NCBI GenBank assembly: GCA_902591315.1
Contig: CACJAI010000001.1
Location: 62,001-126,000, forward strand
Reading direction: 5' to 3'
DNA length: 64,000 nucleotides
DNA from: an uncultured Alphaproteobacteria bacterium
GTDB lineage: Bacteria > Pseudomonadota > Alphaproteobacteria > HIMB59
Shown: in pieces, positions 1-9,587 of the stretch
How positions within the stretch are numbered: position 1 is the first letter of the stretch
Layout of the letters: each line of letters begins with the position of its first letter
The notes under the pieces: generated by a model
The model's input: the letters and a program-made list of their open reading frames with translations, nothing else
Told to the model about the DNA's origin: nothing
Databases searched by the model: none
Made by a program: the position numbers and the translations under genes

Positions 1-2
1 GT

Positions 3-134
3 TTGGGGTCAATTTTTATTCATTTGAAAGCTGAAATAAATTGGTACAAGCTTTTTCATGACTTAATTAAAGATTTTTCAGTTAAAAATGTTGAAACCAA
101 TCAAAAAAAAGCATTCAAATTTGCAGATTTATGA
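3..134 (+). CDS. 3' end of an unidentified gene (partial)
   Basis: An open frame enters from the left edge and runs 43 codons without a stop, ending at TGA 132-134. An open run this long is uncommon by chance in DNA this AT-rich, and the other forward frame starting at base 1 stops within nine codons. The visible tail is lysine- and phenylalanine-rich and ends in FKFADL. It holds no motif I recognise. It lies about 100 bases upstream of pntAA on the same strand. Only the C-terminus is visible, so no function is assigned. Confidence 0.45.
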   Translation: MGSIFIHLKAEINWYKLFHDLIKDFSVKNVETNQKKAFKFADL

Positions 135-230
135 TTACTTTCAACAAATTTTTAATAAATTTTATAAATCTTAGACTTAACAAATTAGATTTATCTGATA
201 TACAACTTATCTTCTAAAAGGAACAAGTTA

Positions 231-1346
231 ATGATAATAGGCGCAGTTAAAGAGAAAAAAAAGTTTGAGAATAGAGTTGCTATTTCTCCTGATGATGTAA
301 AAAACTATGTGAAAGCCGGTCACCAAGTATTTATTGAAAAGGGGGCAGGTTCACTTTCTGGTTTTAATGATAAATCGTATAAAGAGTCTGGAGCGAGTCT
401 ATCTACTTCAAAAGAAGTTTTTAAGAATTCTGATATTATTTTAAAAATAAATTGCCCAACCCCAGACGAGTCTAAACTAATTAAAAATAACTCTATGGTT
501 ATTTCGCAAATCAGTATACAGAACAACCAAGACAGTATTAAAATTTTAAATTCTAAAAAAATATCAGCTTTTGCTTTAGAATTAGTCCCAAGAATTACTC
601 GAGCTCAAGATATGGATATTTTGTCCTCTCAAGCAAATTTAGCAGGATATCATGCGGTTATAGATGCTGCTCAAGAATTTAACAGAGTATTGCCATTATT
701 CATGACGGCTGCTGGTAAAGTTACTCCGGCAAATGTTTTAGTTATAGGTGCAGGTGTTGCAGGTTTACAAGCTATAGCAACTGCTAAACGATTAGGTGCT
801 ATTGTTTTTGCTACAGACGTTAGAATAGCCTCAAAAGAGCAAGTTGAAAGTCTTGGTGGTAAATTTGTTATGGTCGAGGATGAGGAGTCTAAGAATGCTG
901 AAACGAAGGGTGGTTATGCGAAAGAAATGAGTGCAGAGTACCAAAAAAAACAAGAGGCTTTATTGGCCGAAACTCTAAAGACAATGGATATTGTAATATG
1001 TACTGCTCAAATACCAGGAAGAAAAGCACCTTTAATTTTGAAAAAAGAAATGTTGGAAAACATGCAAAATGGTTCAGTTATTGTTGATCTAGCTGTAGAA
1101 TCAGGAGGGAACTGTGAATTTAGCCAAGTTGGAAAAGTTGTTTCAAAAAATGGTCTTAAGATTGTAGGTCATGCCAACGTTCCTGGCAGAGTTGCAAATA
1201 ATGCCTCAAGCCTTTTTTCAAAAAATATTTCTAACTTTTTAAAATTAATGAACTTTGAAGATAAGAAAAAATCTATGATTAATAAAAGTGATGAAATTAT
1301 TAAAGCTACAATGATTTGCTCAGCTGGAAAGATTTTAATAAAATAA
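231..1346 (+). CDS. pntAA: NAD(P) transhydrogenase subunit alpha part 1 (PntAA)
   Basis: This is the soluble NAD(H)-binding domain I of the proton-translocating transhydrogenase, which uses the proton gradient to reduce NADP+ with NADH. The 371 residues show the RAQDMD mobile-loop motif near residue 127 and a Rossmann glycine motif GAGVAG near residue 173. The length fits the short alpha-1 subunit of the three-gene alphaproteobacterial form; in enterobacteria this domain is fused to the membrane part. An AAAGGAA ribosome site precedes the ATG. It is followed after 12 bases by pntAB and then pntB, clearly one operon. Confidence 0.96.
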   Translation: MIIGAVKEKKKFENRVAISPDDVKNYVKAGHQVFIEKGAGSLSGFNDKSYKESGASLSTSKEVFKNSDIILKINCPTPDESKLIKNNSMVISQISIQNNQDSIKILNSKKISAFALELVPRITRAQDMDILSSQANLAGYHAVIDAAQEFNRVLPLFMTAAGKVTPANVLVIGAGVAGLQAIATAKRLGAIVFATDVRIASKEQVESLGGKFVMVEDEESKNAETKGGYAKEMSAEYQKKQEALLAETLKTMDIVICTAQIPGRKAPLILKKEMLENMQNGSVIVDLAVESGGNCEFSQVGKVVSKNGLKIVGHANVPGRVANNASSLFSKNISNFLKLMNFEDKKKSMINKSDEIIKATMICSAGKILIK

Positions 1347-1358
1347 AAAGGAGTTACT

Positions 1359-1748
1359 ATGTCAGAAATTTCAAATCAATTAGAAAATTTATCATACAAG
1401 GCACAACAAATTGCAAATGAGGCAAGCCAGTTAGCATCTAGTGTGGCCGAAACATCTGGGGGCCATAGTGACTTTATTATTTTTGGTATAACTGTTTTGG
1501 TATTGGCTTGTTTTGTAGGTTATTATGTAGTTTGGTCGGTTACCCCAGCTTTACATAGTCCTTTGATGGGTGTCACAAACGCTATTTCGTCCGTGATTAT
1601 TGTTGGAGCTTTATTGGCTGCAGGCCCTGTTGATAGCAACATTTCTAAATATTTTGGTTTGGTTGCTGTAACTCTTGCTGCCGTTAACATATTTGGGGGG
1701 TTTGTTGTAACAAATCGAATGCTCTCCATGTTTAAAAAGAAACAATAG
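1359..1748 (+). CDS. pntAB: NAD(P) transhydrogenase subunit alpha part 2 (PntAB)
   Basis: This 129-residue membrane subunit supplies the first transmembrane helices of domain II, the proton channel. A hydrophilic N-terminal stretch of about 45 residues is followed by three hydrophobic helices. The motif around [19 protein letters not shown] near residues 62-80 is typical of the family. An AAGGAG site lies just upstream of the ATG. It sits between pntAA and pntB with gaps of 12 and 7 bases, so the three are co-transcribed. Confidence 0.95.
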   Translation: MSEISNQLENLSYKAQQIANEASQLASSVAETSGGHSDFIIFGITVLVLACFVGYYVVWSVTPALHSPLMGVTNAISSVIIVGALLAAGPVDSNISKYFGLVAVTLAAVNIFGGFVVTNRMLSMFKKKQ

Positions 1749-1755
1749 GTAAAAA

Positions 1756-3147
1756 ATGTCAACTTTAACAACTGCAGCATATTTAGTTTCATCGGTTTTA
1801 TTTATACTTTCTTTAAGAGGGTTATCACACCCCTCCACTGCAAGGAGAGGAAATTTTTTAGGAATTTTAGGGATGACTATAGCCATAGTTACAACACTGT
1901 CCAATCCTGGTGTACTAAGCTATAAAGAAATTGGAATAGCTTTTTTAATAGGTGGTCTGATTGGAACATCAATCGCAGTTAAAATTCAAATGACCGCATT
2001 ACCACAATTAGTTGCTGCTTTCCATAGCTTGGTAGGATTAGCTGCTGTGTTTGTTGCTGCCTCTGCATATTACAATCCTAGTGCCTTTAACATAGGTACC
2101 GTTGGATCTATTCCAATGGGAAGTTTAATTGAAATGTCAATTGGAACAGCGATAGGAGCGGTGACCTTTACAGGATCAATTATAGCTTTTGGAAAACTTC
2201 AAGGTTTTGTCTCTGGAAATCCTTTAGTTTTTAAAGGTCAACATTTTATTAATTTACTTTTGGGCTTAGGTATTATTGCTTTAATTGTTAAGTTTTGCAT
2301 CGATCAAAACCAAGAATTATTCTGGCTTATCGTTTTTGCCTCATTTGTTATCGGGGTACTTTTAATTGTTCCAATAGGAGGAGCAGATATGCCTGTTATT
2401 GTCTCAATGTTAAACTCATACTCTGGATGGGCTGCTGCTGGTATTGGTTTTACTCTATCTAATAACTTATTGATTATTACTGGTGCTCTTGTTGGTTCGT
2501 CAGGTGCTATTTTGAGTTACATAATGTGTAAGGGAATGAACAGATCTTTCTTAAACGTTTTACTTGGAGGGTTTGGTGGTGAACAAGCAGCTAGTGCTGG
2601 TGGAGTAAAAGATGATCGTCAAGCAAAACAAGGTAACGCTGCTGATGCTGCATTTATGATGAAAAATAGTAAAACAATAATTATTGTTCCAGGGTACGGA
2701 ATGGCTGTGGCTCAAGCACAACACGCACTGAGAGAGATGGGTGATTTACTTAAAGCGGCAGGTGCAGAAGTAAGATATGCAATCCATCCTGTAGCTGGAA
2801 GAATGCCGGGACACATGAACGTGTTACTTGCAGAAGCAAATGTTCCTTATGATGAGGTTTTAGAACTTGATGAAATTAATAGAGATTTTTCAGAGACAGA
2901 TGTTGCATTTGTGATTGGTGCTAATGATGTAACTAACCCAGCTGCAAAAACTGATAAGACGAGTGCCATTTATGGTATGCCTATTTTAGATGTTGAAAAT
3001 GCAGGTCAAGTATTTTTCGTTAAAAGGGGTATGGCAAGTGGATATGCAGGTGTTCAAAATGAATTATTTTTCAGAGACAATACTTTAATGCTATTTGGAG
3101 ATGCTAAAAAAGTTTGTGAAGATATAATTAAAGGGTTAGAGAATTAG
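1756..3147 (+). CDS. pntB: NAD(P) transhydrogenase subunit beta (PntB)
   Basis: The 463-residue beta subunit carries most of the membrane domain II and the NADP(H)-binding domain III. Roughly eight hydrophobic helices fill residues 1-265. The C-terminal part has the domain III signatures [34 protein letters not shown] and [11 protein letters not shown], the last contacting NADP. The length is normal. Its stop overlaps by 4 bases the end of rpsU on the other strand, so the two genes converge. Confidence 0.97.
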   Translation: MSTLTTAAYLVSSVLFILSLRGLSHPSTARRGNFLGILGMTIAIVTTLSNPGVLSYKEIGIAFLIGGLIGTSIAVKIQMTALPQLVAAFHSLVGLAAVFVAASAYYNPSAFNIGTVGSIPMGSLIEMSIGTAIGAVTFTGSIIAFGKLQGFVSGNPLVFKGQHFINLLLGLGIIALIVKFCIDQNQELFWLIVFASFVIGVLLIVPIGGADMPVIVSMLNSYSGWAAAGIGFTLSNNLLIITGALVGSSGAILSYIMCKGMNRSFLNVLLGGFGGEQAASAGGVKDDRQAKQGNAADAAFMMKNSKTIIIVPGYGMAVAQAQHALREMGDLLKAAGAEVRYAIHPVAGRMPGHMNVLLAEANVPYDEVLELDEINRDFSETDVAFVIGANDVTNPAAKTDKTSAIYGMPILDVENAGQVFFVKRGMASGYAGVQNELFFRDNTLMLFGDAKKVCEDIIKGLEN

Positions 3148-3344
3148 TCGAATTTCTTCTTACGCATTAGCTTTTTAAATCTTTTAATTGATTCGGCTTT
3201 TTCACGAAGCTTTCTTTCTGATGGTTTCTCATAATTTTTTCTAAGCTTTAATTCTTTGAAAATACCTTCTCTTAAAAGCTTTTTTTTAAGTACGCGTATT
3301 GCCGCCTCAACATTATTATCTCTGACTTGAACTTCTATTGCCAA
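3144..3344 (-). CDS. rpsU: 30S ribosomal protein S21 (RpsU), TTG start
   Basis: The small basic protein of the 30S subunit, helping initiation at mRNAs. The S21 family sequence begins at [20 protein letters not shown] and ends in a lysine-rich tail, 66 residues in all. I place the start at a TTG (complement of 3342-3344) because a GAGGT ribosome site lies 7 bases upstream of it and the family similarity begins there; the open frame extends farther upstream to 3545 but that part overlaps the COQ9 gene and looks unlike S21. The divergent COQ9 gene starts 37 bases away. Confidence 0.93.
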   Translation of the reverse strand: MAIEVQVRDNNVEAAIRVLKKKLLREGIFKELKLRKNYEKPSERKLREKAESIKRFKKLMRKKKFD

Positions 3345-3381
3345 TCTAGTAACCTCATAAAGGCGTAATTTATATATAATT

Positions 3382-4011
3382 ATGAAGTCAAAGCAAGAAA
3401 AATTAGCTAACTTATTTATTAACGAAGTACCCAAATTTGGTTGGTCTAGAGAAACTCTCTTACAATGTGCAAAAAAGCAAAGAATTTCAACATCTGTTCT
3501 AGCAAAATTATTTCCATCTTTTGAATATGATGTCTTAAAATTCATAATTGCTCAAAATAACATTCAAGTTGAGAAGAATTACAACTCCTTCAACAACTCA
3601 CGATTAAAAACTAGAGATAAAATTAAAACAATCATGGAGTTGAAATTTGAAAATAACAGTCATCTAAAAAAAGCATTGCCTGAAATGCTAAAATTTCTTT
3701 TAAGACCTGGTAACATATTAATGTCCATTAAAATGCTACATGAAAATAGCGACTTTATATGGAGTTTATCAGGTGATAAATCAAATGATTTTAGTTACTA
3801 TTCAAAGCGAGGTTTGCTTTCAATGATTTATCTTGCCACATTAATTTATTGGCTTAACGATAAGTCAGAAAAAGACATTGCTACCAAAAACTTTATCAGC
3901 AAATCAGTTGATGGAATAGTTGATGGGGTTTCAAGACTCAAACAATTAAGCATATTAAAGAATTTAGCTGAAAACTTCATGTCAAGATACGCATCAAAAA
4001 GAACGTCTTAA
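3382..4011 (+). CDS. COQ9 family ubiquinone biosynthesis protein
   Basis: The 209-residue protein resembles the bacterial COQ9/RpsU-linked family, lipid-binding accessory proteins for ubiquinone synthesis with a TetR-like helical fold. The N-terminal helix-turn-helix-like part (residues 10-60) and the motif [20 protein letters not shown], where family members usually read GDxSTDxNWYTKRxxL, support the call. The divergent neighbour rpsU is the usual partner of COQ9 genes in alphaproteobacteria. The start ATG follows rpsU with only 37 bases between them, so the two promoters are tightly packed. Confidence 0.8.
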   Translation: MKSKQEKLANLFINEVPKFGWSRETLLQCAKKQRISTSVLAKLFPSFEYDVLKFIIAQNNIQVEKNYNSFNNSRLKTRDKIKTIMELKFENNSHLKKALPEMLKFLLRPGNILMSIKMLHENSDFIWSLSGDKSNDFSYYSKRGLLSMIYLATLIYWLNDKSEKDIATKNFISKSVDGIVDGVSRLKQLSILKNLAENFMSRYASKRTS

Positions 4012-4076
4012 ACTAATAAATTCTCTTCATCTAATATCTTAATTCATTATAATGGTTTTATAACTTAGGAGGATTG

Positions 4077-5465
4077 ATGAATTTGCAGAAAACTATAACG
4101 CCTATTGATAATTCTATCTACTTAGAGAGAGAGTTAGCCTCAGATAGTAAAATTAATTCAGTCATAGATACAGCTTCAACAAGTTTTGAAATTTGGAAAA
4201 ACACATCTCTTGATGACCGAATTAATATTGTTAATAAATTTATTGATAACTTAATCGATCTCAAAGATGAAATATCAAAGGAAATTTGTTGGCAAATTGG
4301 AAGACCCATATCTCAATGTGCAGGAGAATTAAGAGGCTTTGAAGAGCGCTCAAGACACATGGTAGATATTGCGAAAGACTCATTACAAAATCTTCCAGCC
4401 ACTCAAAACGAAGAATTTGACAACTATATATACAAAACACCTCTTGGGGTGATTTTTGTAATGGCCCCATGGAATTATCCAATTATTACTGCAACTAACA
4501 CAATTGTTCCTGCTATAATTTCAGGTAATAGTTTAATTTTAAAACATTCATCTCAAACACCAAGATGTGCAGAACTAATTTTTCAAGCTTTTGAAAACAC
4601 TGGGATACCTGAAGGTGTTTTCCAATTTATTCATACTGATCATAAAGCTTGTGAAAAAATAATCTCTGACTCAAGAATAGCTCACGTTGTTTTTACTGGC
4701 TCTGTAAGAGGAGGCCAGGAGGTAAAAAAATATATAGGAACACGATTTATTAATGCTGGTCTAGAATTAGGAGGGAAAGATCCTGCCTACGTTAGAGCAG
4801 ATGCTGATTTAAAACACGCAATTGAAAACCTTGCAGACGGTGCACTATTTAATTCTGGTCAATCTTGTTGTGGTATAGAAAGAATTTATGTAGATAAAAA
4901 AATTTATAAAGAATTTATAGATGGCTTCAAAAGCATTACTGAAAATTATAATTTAAATGACCCCTCAAAACCTGACACAAATTTAGGTCCTGTAGTAAGA
5001 CAATCAGCAGCTAATTTTATTAGAGCTCAAATAAATGAAGCGGAGAGCAGCGGAGCAAAACGTCTTATTGATGAGAGTAAATTTACAATATCCAGAGAAG
5101 ATAATTGTTATGTTAGCCCTCAAGTTATGGTTGATGTCAATCATGATATGAGATTCATGATGGAGGAAACTTTTGGTCCTGCTGTTGGTATTATGCCCGT
5201 AGATGATGATAAAGAAGCAAAAAATTTGATGAATGATAGCCCTTATGGACTAACTGCATCTATTTGGACAAAAGATTTGGAGTTTGCTAAAGAATTTGGA
5301 AAAAATGTTCAAACAGGAACTTTCTTCATGAATAGATGTGATTACTTAGATCCGGCACTTGCATGGACGGGCGTAAAAGACACTGGTATCGGTTGCTCAC
5401 TTTCAGTATTAGCATTTGATCAATTTACAAGACCGCAGAGTTTTCATATGCGCAAAGTAGTTTAG
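4077..5465 (+). CDS. Aldehyde dehydrogenase (NAD(P)-dependent)
   Basis: An aldehyde dehydrogenase superfamily enzyme of 462 residues oxidising an aldehyde to its acid. It shows the PWNYP cofactor motif, FTGS, the general base in LELGGK (Glu about 230) and the nucleophile in NSGQSCCG (Cys about 264, with a second Cys directly after). A strong AGGAGG at 4067-4072 is only one base from a TTG at 4074 but four bases from the ATG at 4077, so I use the ATG. It is the first gene of a cassette with a glutamine-synthetase-like ligase and an Fe-alcohol dehydrogenase, which suggests that its substrate comes from an amine or amino alcohol. Confidence 0.9.
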   Translation: MNLQKTITPIDNSIYLERELASDSKINSVIDTASTSFEIWKNTSLDDRINIVNKFIDNLIDLKDEISKEICWQIGRPISQCAGELRGFEERSRHMVDIAKDSLQNLPATQNEEFDNYIYKTPLGVIFVMAPWNYPIITATNTIVPAIISGNSLILKHSSQTPRCAELIFQAFENTGIPEGVFQFIHTDHKACEKIISDSRIAHVVFTGSVRGGQEVKKYIGTRFINAGLELGGKDPAYVRADADLKHAIENLADGALFNSGQSCCGIERIYVDKKIYKEFIDGFKSITENYNLNDPSKPDTNLGPVVRQSAANFIRAQINEAESSGAKRLIDESKFTISREDNCYVSPQVMVDVNHDMRFMMEETFGPAVGIMPVDDDKEAKNLMNDSPYGLTASIWTKDLEFAKEFGKNVQTGTFFMNRCDYLDPALAWTGVKDTGIGCSLSVLAFDQFTRPQSFHMRKVV

Positions 5466-5521
5466 AGTGTTGGTCTACAAAGTTATTAATAAAATGTTAA
5501 AATCTAATTATTTAGTCGATT

Positions 5522-6883
5522 ATGAGCATTACTTATAAAGAATTAGAAAAAAAAATAAAATCAAAAGAGATTGATACTGTTTTAGTATCTCTATCCGATA
5601 TGCAAGGTCGACTAGTGGGAAAAAGAGTAACAGGTAAGGCTTTTTTAGACTACGTTCACAAAGAAACTCATTTTTGTGACTATCTTTATACGGTTGATAT
5701 GGATATGTATACAGTTCCTGGATTTAAATCATCCTCTTGGGAGACTGGGTACGGAGATATGACTGTTAAGCCTGACCAAAGAACCATCAAAGTTTTACCA
5801 TGGTTAGATAAAACAGCTTTAGTTCTCGGCGATGCTTTTCAACATGATGGAAAGACTCCTGTTTCGCATTCCACAAGACAAGTTTTAAGAGAGGCGATTA
5901 TAAAAGCAAATAAAATGGGATTTGAACCGATGTTAGGTTCAGAATTAGAATTCTTTCTTTTCAAACAAACTTATGAAGATATACATTCTAGTTATTATAA
6001 AAATTTAAAAGAAACATCATGGTACATAGAAGATTATATGATATTTCAAACTTCAAAAGAGGAGCCTTTTAATCAAGAGTTAAGAAATAGTTTATTAGAC
6101 TCCGGTATATATGTTGAGTGCACTAAAGGGGAGGCCTCACCTGGTCAACAAGAAATTAATGTAGTTTTTACTGATGCTCTTAGTATGGCAGATAACCATA
6201 TTTTAATAAAAAATGCTGCAAAAGAGATTGCTTTTAAACATAATCGGGCAGTTAGTTTTATGGCAAAATACAAACAAGATTTCTGCGGAAGTTCCTGTCA
6301 TATTCATAATTCTTTATTCGATAAAAAAACAAAAAAAAATATTTTCTCTGATACCAAAGACAAATATGGAATGTCTAAAATTTTCAAAAGCTATGTAGCT
6401 GGACAAATTTTATTTTTGAGGGATCTATCAATTTTTTTAGCTCCAAACGTAAATTCTTATAAAAGATTTCAAGAGTCCTCTTTTGCTCCAACATCTGCCG
6501 CCTGGGGAATTGATAATAGAACCGCTGGATTTAGATTAGCAGGACATGGAAGTTCAATAAGAATTGAATGCAGAGTTCCTGGGGCAGATGTTAATCCCTA
6601 CCTTGCTTTTGCTGGATTGATTCAAGCAGGTCTGTATGGAATTGAGAATAAATTAGAACTTGAAGAGCCATTATCTGGAAATATATATCAAAATAGAAAG
6701 GCAAAAAATGTTCCTGGTACACTTTATGAAGCAATTGAACTTGCTAAGAAATCAAAATTATTACCAAAGATTTTCCATTCAGATGTTTTAGAACACTATA
6801 TTCATGCTGCAAAATGGGAGCAGAGTGAATATGATAAATCTGTAAATGACTGGGAGCACCGTCGTTATTTTGAGAGAGGATAA
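5522..6883 (+). CDS. Glutamine synthetase family protein (gamma-glutamyl-amine ligase-like)
   Basis: This 453-residue protein has the glutamine synthetase fold: the beta-grasp N-terminus and catalytic blocks GSELEFFLFK, PGQQEINV, CGSSCHIHNSL and RIECRVPGADVNPYLAFAG. The sequence is closer to PuuA/GlnA3-type enzymes than to GlnA, and it lacks the Tyr adenylylation region of GlnA near its end. Such enzymes join glutamate to an amine such as putrescine, ethanolamine or a monoamine. Its place between an aldehyde dehydrogenase and an alcohol dehydrogenase supports amine catabolism over ammonia assimilation. The substrate is inferred from context only. Confidence 0.85.
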   Translation: MSITYKELEKKIKSKEIDTVLVSLSDMQGRLVGKRVTGKAFLDYVHKETHFCDYLYTVDMDMYTVPGFKSSSWETGYGDMTVKPDQRTIKVLPWLDKTALVLGDAFQHDGKTPVSHSTRQVLREAIIKANKMGFEPMLGSELEFFLFKQTYEDIHSSYYKNLKETSWYIEDYMIFQTSKEEPFNQELRNSLLDSGIYVECTKGEASPGQQEINVVFTDALSMADNHILIKNAAKEIAFKHNRAVSFMAKYKQDFCGSSCHIHNSLFDKKTKKNIFSDTKDKYGMSKIFKSYVAGQILFLRDLSIFLAPNVNSYKRFQESSFAPTSAAWGIDNRTAGFRLAGHGSSIRIECRVPGADVNPYLAFAGLIQAGLYGIENKLELEEPLSGNIYQNRKAKNVPGTLYEAIELAKKSKLLPKIFHSDVLEHYIHAAKWEQSEYDKSVNDWEHRRYFERG

Positions 6884-6895
6884 ATAGGGTTATAA

Positions 6896-8041
6896 ATGCA
6901 AAATATGAATTGGAATTATCCAACAAACGTTTGGTTTGGAGTTGATAGATCAAAAGAAATACAAAAAGCTTGTGATACTTTAGGTATTAAAAATCCTTTA
7001 ATTGTTACAGATCCTGGATTATTGCAAACATCAATTATTGATGAAATCAATAGTAGTCTGTCATCAAATACACAAATTTACAGCGATGTTCAAGGAAACC
7101 CAACTGGTTCAAATGTAACTAATGGTGTAAAAGTTTTTTTAGAGGGTGATCACGATGGTGTCATAGCCATAGGTGGCGGATCTGGAATGGACGCTGGAAA
7201 AGGAATAGCTTTTTTAGCTCATCAATCAAGACCACTTTGGGATTTTGAAGATATTGGAGATTGGTGGACAAGAGCAGACCCAAGTGTAATCAAACCTATA
7301 ATAGCTATACCTACGACTGCAGGAACAGGTTCCGAAGTGGGAAGAGCGGCTGTCTTTTTAAACGAAGAAAATCATAAAAAGAAAATAATTTTTCACCCAA
7401 AAATGTTACCACAGATTGCGATACTAGACCCATCTTTGACATTAAATCTACCAAAAAGTATTACAGCTGGAACAGGAATGGATGCATTGGCACACTGTAT
7501 TGAAGCTTATTCATCTCCTTTTTATCACCCAATGGCAGAGGGCACAGCTTTAGAGGGTTTAAGACTAGTCAAAGAAAATATTCAAGAGGTTTATCATAAT
7601 GGAAATAATGTTGAAGCAAGATCGCATATGTTAGTTGCTTCTATGATGGGTGCAGCTGCATTTCAAAAGGGTCTAGGTGCTATTCACTCTGTTACACACC
7701 CAGTAAATTCCTTATACAAGACTCATCATGGAACAACAAATGGTACAGTTATGCCATTTGTTTTGAATTATAATCGTAGCACTATTGAAGAAAAATTTAC
7801 TAGATTGGCAAATTTTCTAGATATTAAAAATGGCTTCGAGGGTATCCTTGATTGGATTATTGAATTAAAAAAAGATATGGAGATACCTGAAACACTTAAA
7901 GATATGGGTGTTAATGAGGGAGATGAGATTAAATTGGCGCCATTAGCACAAGAGGATCCAAGCACTGGTGCAAACCCACTAGAGATGACAGTAGAAAGAT
8001 TTCAAGAATTAATATTAAATTGTATTGCCGGAAAATATTAA
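6896..8041 (+). CDS. Iron-containing alcohol dehydrogenase
   Basis: The 381-residue protein belongs to the group III (iron-containing) alcohol dehydrogenases, which interconvert alcohols and aldehydes with NAD(P). It has the nucleotide-binding IGGGSGMDAGKG block near residue 95, the family signature GTGMDALAHCIEAYSS with metal-binding Asp and His, and the later metal-binding region with HSVTHPVNS and HHGTTNG. It starts 12 bases after the ligase gene, so it belongs to the same operon. The likely flow is alcohol to aldehyde here and aldehyde to acid by the first gene. Its end overlaps the convergent hisN by 4 bases. Confidence 0.9.
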   Translation: MQNMNWNYPTNVWFGVDRSKEIQKACDTLGIKNPLIVTDPGLLQTSIIDEINSSLSSNTQIYSDVQGNPTGSNVTNGVKVFLEGDHDGVIAIGGGSGMDAGKGIAFLAHQSRPLWDFEDIGDWWTRADPSVIKPIIAIPTTAGTGSEVGRAAVFLNEENHKKKIIFHPKMLPQIAILDPSLTLNLPKSITAGTGMDALAHCIEAYSSPFYHPMAEGTALEGLRLVKENIQEVYHNGNNVEARSHMLVASMMGAAAFQKGLGAIHSVTHPVNSLYKTHHGTTNGTVMPFVLNYNRSTIEEKFTRLANFLDIKNGFEGILDWIIELKKDMEIPETLKDMGVNEGDEIKLAPLAQEDPSTGANPLEMTVERFQELILNCIAGKY

Positions 8042-8820
8042 ATTTTTAGAAATTGTTGGTGAGCTTTTTTTGAAATTGATGCAATAACATCACCATTTGA
8101 TTGAAAATTTAGTGGATTTCCTTTCCAATCACTAATTATACCACCGCTCTCTTCTACAATATTAACTAAAGGGATATAATCATAAGGTTTTAAGAAAGAC
8201 TCTACTACTAAGGGTATTCTTTTTTCAGCCAAAAGTCCGTATTGTACACAATCACCACCAAAGGTTGCATATTTAGTTTTTTTAATCAGAGCATTATATT
8301 TTTTATTCTTATTATTTGATTTGAAAGCTGTCATTCCAGATGTACTAAAATATAATTTGGATAAGTTTAAATTTTTTTGAGATTTCTTAATTTTTTTTCC
8401 ATTACAATAAGCACCATTGTCTCTAATTCCAATCCATGTTTTGTTTATATCAGGACAGTTAATAATTCCAATTACAGGTATTTTATCAATACACAAAGAA
8501 ATTAATGTTCCAAAATTACCATTTCCATTAATAAAATTTTTTGTTCCATCTATTGGGTCGATTACCCATACAAATGGAGAGTTATTTGATTTATTTTGGT
8601 ATTCCTCTCCGTATATATCGTGACTAGGATATTTTTTAATGATCATTGATCGCAATTCTTTTTCAATTTTCATGTCTATTTTAGTTACAGGTGATTTATC
8701 TGATTTGAAATCTATTTTTAGTCGATGAGATGGTGTTTTCTTAATTATTTTTTCTGACGCATTAACGAGTTTTTTAGCAAAGTTTAAATATTGAGATAAA
8801 TCTTTAAGTTTTAAAGGCAT
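8038..8820 (-). CDS. hisN: Inositol monophosphatase-family phosphatase, likely histidinol-phosphatase HisN
   Basis: The 260-residue enzyme carries the metal-binding motifs of the inositol monophosphatase family: GEEYQ near residue 77, DPIDGTKNFI near residue 93 and the late block GGDCVQYGLLAEKRI followed by KPYDYIPL. The GGDCxxYxLLAxG form is characteristic of HisN-type histidinol-phosphatases, the penultimate step of histidine synthesis, instead of inositol or PAP phosphatases. hisG and hisD occur elsewhere in the window, so the pathway is present. The specificity is a family inference; a general sugar or inositol phosphatase remains possible. Confidence 0.75.
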   Translation of the reverse strand: MPLKLKDLSQYLNFAKKLVNASEKIIKKTPSHRLKIDFKSDKSPVTKIDMKIEKELRSMIIKKYPSHDIYGEEYQNKSNNSPFVWVIDPIDGTKNFINGNGNFGTLISLCIDKIPVIGIINCPDINKTWIGIRDNGAYCNGKKIKKSQKNLNLSKLYFSTSGMTAFKSNNKNKKYNALIKKTKYATFGGDCVQYGLLAEKRIPLVVESFLKPYDYIPLVNIVEESGGIISDWKGNPLNFQSNGDVIASISKKAHQQFLKI

Positions 8821-8861
8821 TTACAAAATATATAGAAAAAAAGCATTACTACTAATAATTT

Positions 8862-9497
8862 TTAATTTAAGCTATTTTTAAGCTTCTGAAAAATAATCTC
8901 AAAATTTTCTGATGTCTGAGCGCCATTTATAACAATTTGTTTATTTATTATAAATGTAGGAACGCTATTTATACCCATCTTTCTAGCTTGAATTTCTTCA
9001 TTAGCGAGTGGCTCAATATTTTCTTGATCTGACAAATAACTTTTAAAATCTTCAGCGTCAATTTTATGTTTTATAGCTATATCCAACAATACATTGGGGT
9101 CACCTATGTCTTCACCATTTAAGAAATAAGACTCAAATAAACTATCTAAAACATTTTCCTGTACACCCTGTTTGTATGCTAAAGCTAAAAGTCTATGTGA
9201 ATTAAAGGAATTTGGGGTTGTCATAATAGAGTCAAAGTTAAAATTAATTCCTTCTACAAGTCCTTCATCATAGATATTGTCATAAATCGTCTTTGCTGCA
9301 TCAGCACTTCCAAATTTAGAAATTAAATATTCTTGCCTATCCATACCATCAGGTGGCATTCCCGGATTTAATTGAAAAGGTCTCCAAGTTTGTTTGAATT
9401 TTGTATCTTTGTGATTACTAATAGCTTTTTCTAATCTTTTTTTCCCAATATAGCACCACGGGCAAACAGTATCTGAAAATATATCTAGTTCGATCAT
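8862..9497 (-). CDS. DsbA/FrnE-family thioredoxin-fold oxidoreductase
   Basis: A 211-residue DsbA-like protein without a signal peptide, so it is cytoplasmic. The active-site motif is CPWC at residues 13-16 (DTVCPWCYIGKKRLE), and the cis-proline loop reads GINSVPTFI near residue 178. This layout matches the FrnE / 2-hydroxychromene-2-carboxylate isomerase branch, several members of which act as disulfide oxidoreductases under oxidative stress. It stands alone downstream of the divergent gene at 9588 and upstream of hisN on the same strand. Confidence 0.85.
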   Translation of the reverse strand: MIELDIFSDTVCPWCYIGKKRLEKAISNHKDTKFKQTWRPFQLNPGMPPDGMDRQEYLISKFGSADAAKTIYDNIYDEGLVEGINFNFDSIMTTPNSFNSHRLLALAYKQGVQENVLDSLFESYFLNGEDIGDPNVLLDIAIKHKIDAEDFKSYLSDQENIEPLANEEIQARKMGINSVPTFIINKQIVINGAQTSENFEIIFQKLKNSLN

Positions 9498-9587
9498 AAA
9501 TTTATTTAAATATTCATGACATAAAAAAATAATAATTCATAGTTATTAAAGTTAAAAATCTGATAAAATAGAAAATGGGAGATTCAT

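Noticed and set aside
1523-1904. Minus-strand frames across pntAB and pntB
   Set aside because: They lie antisense to well-supported transhydrogenase genes and show no family motifs.
3345-3545. Long N-terminal extension of RpsU
   Set aside because: It overlaps the COQ9 gene, has unrelated composition, and a ribosome site precedes the internal TTG start.
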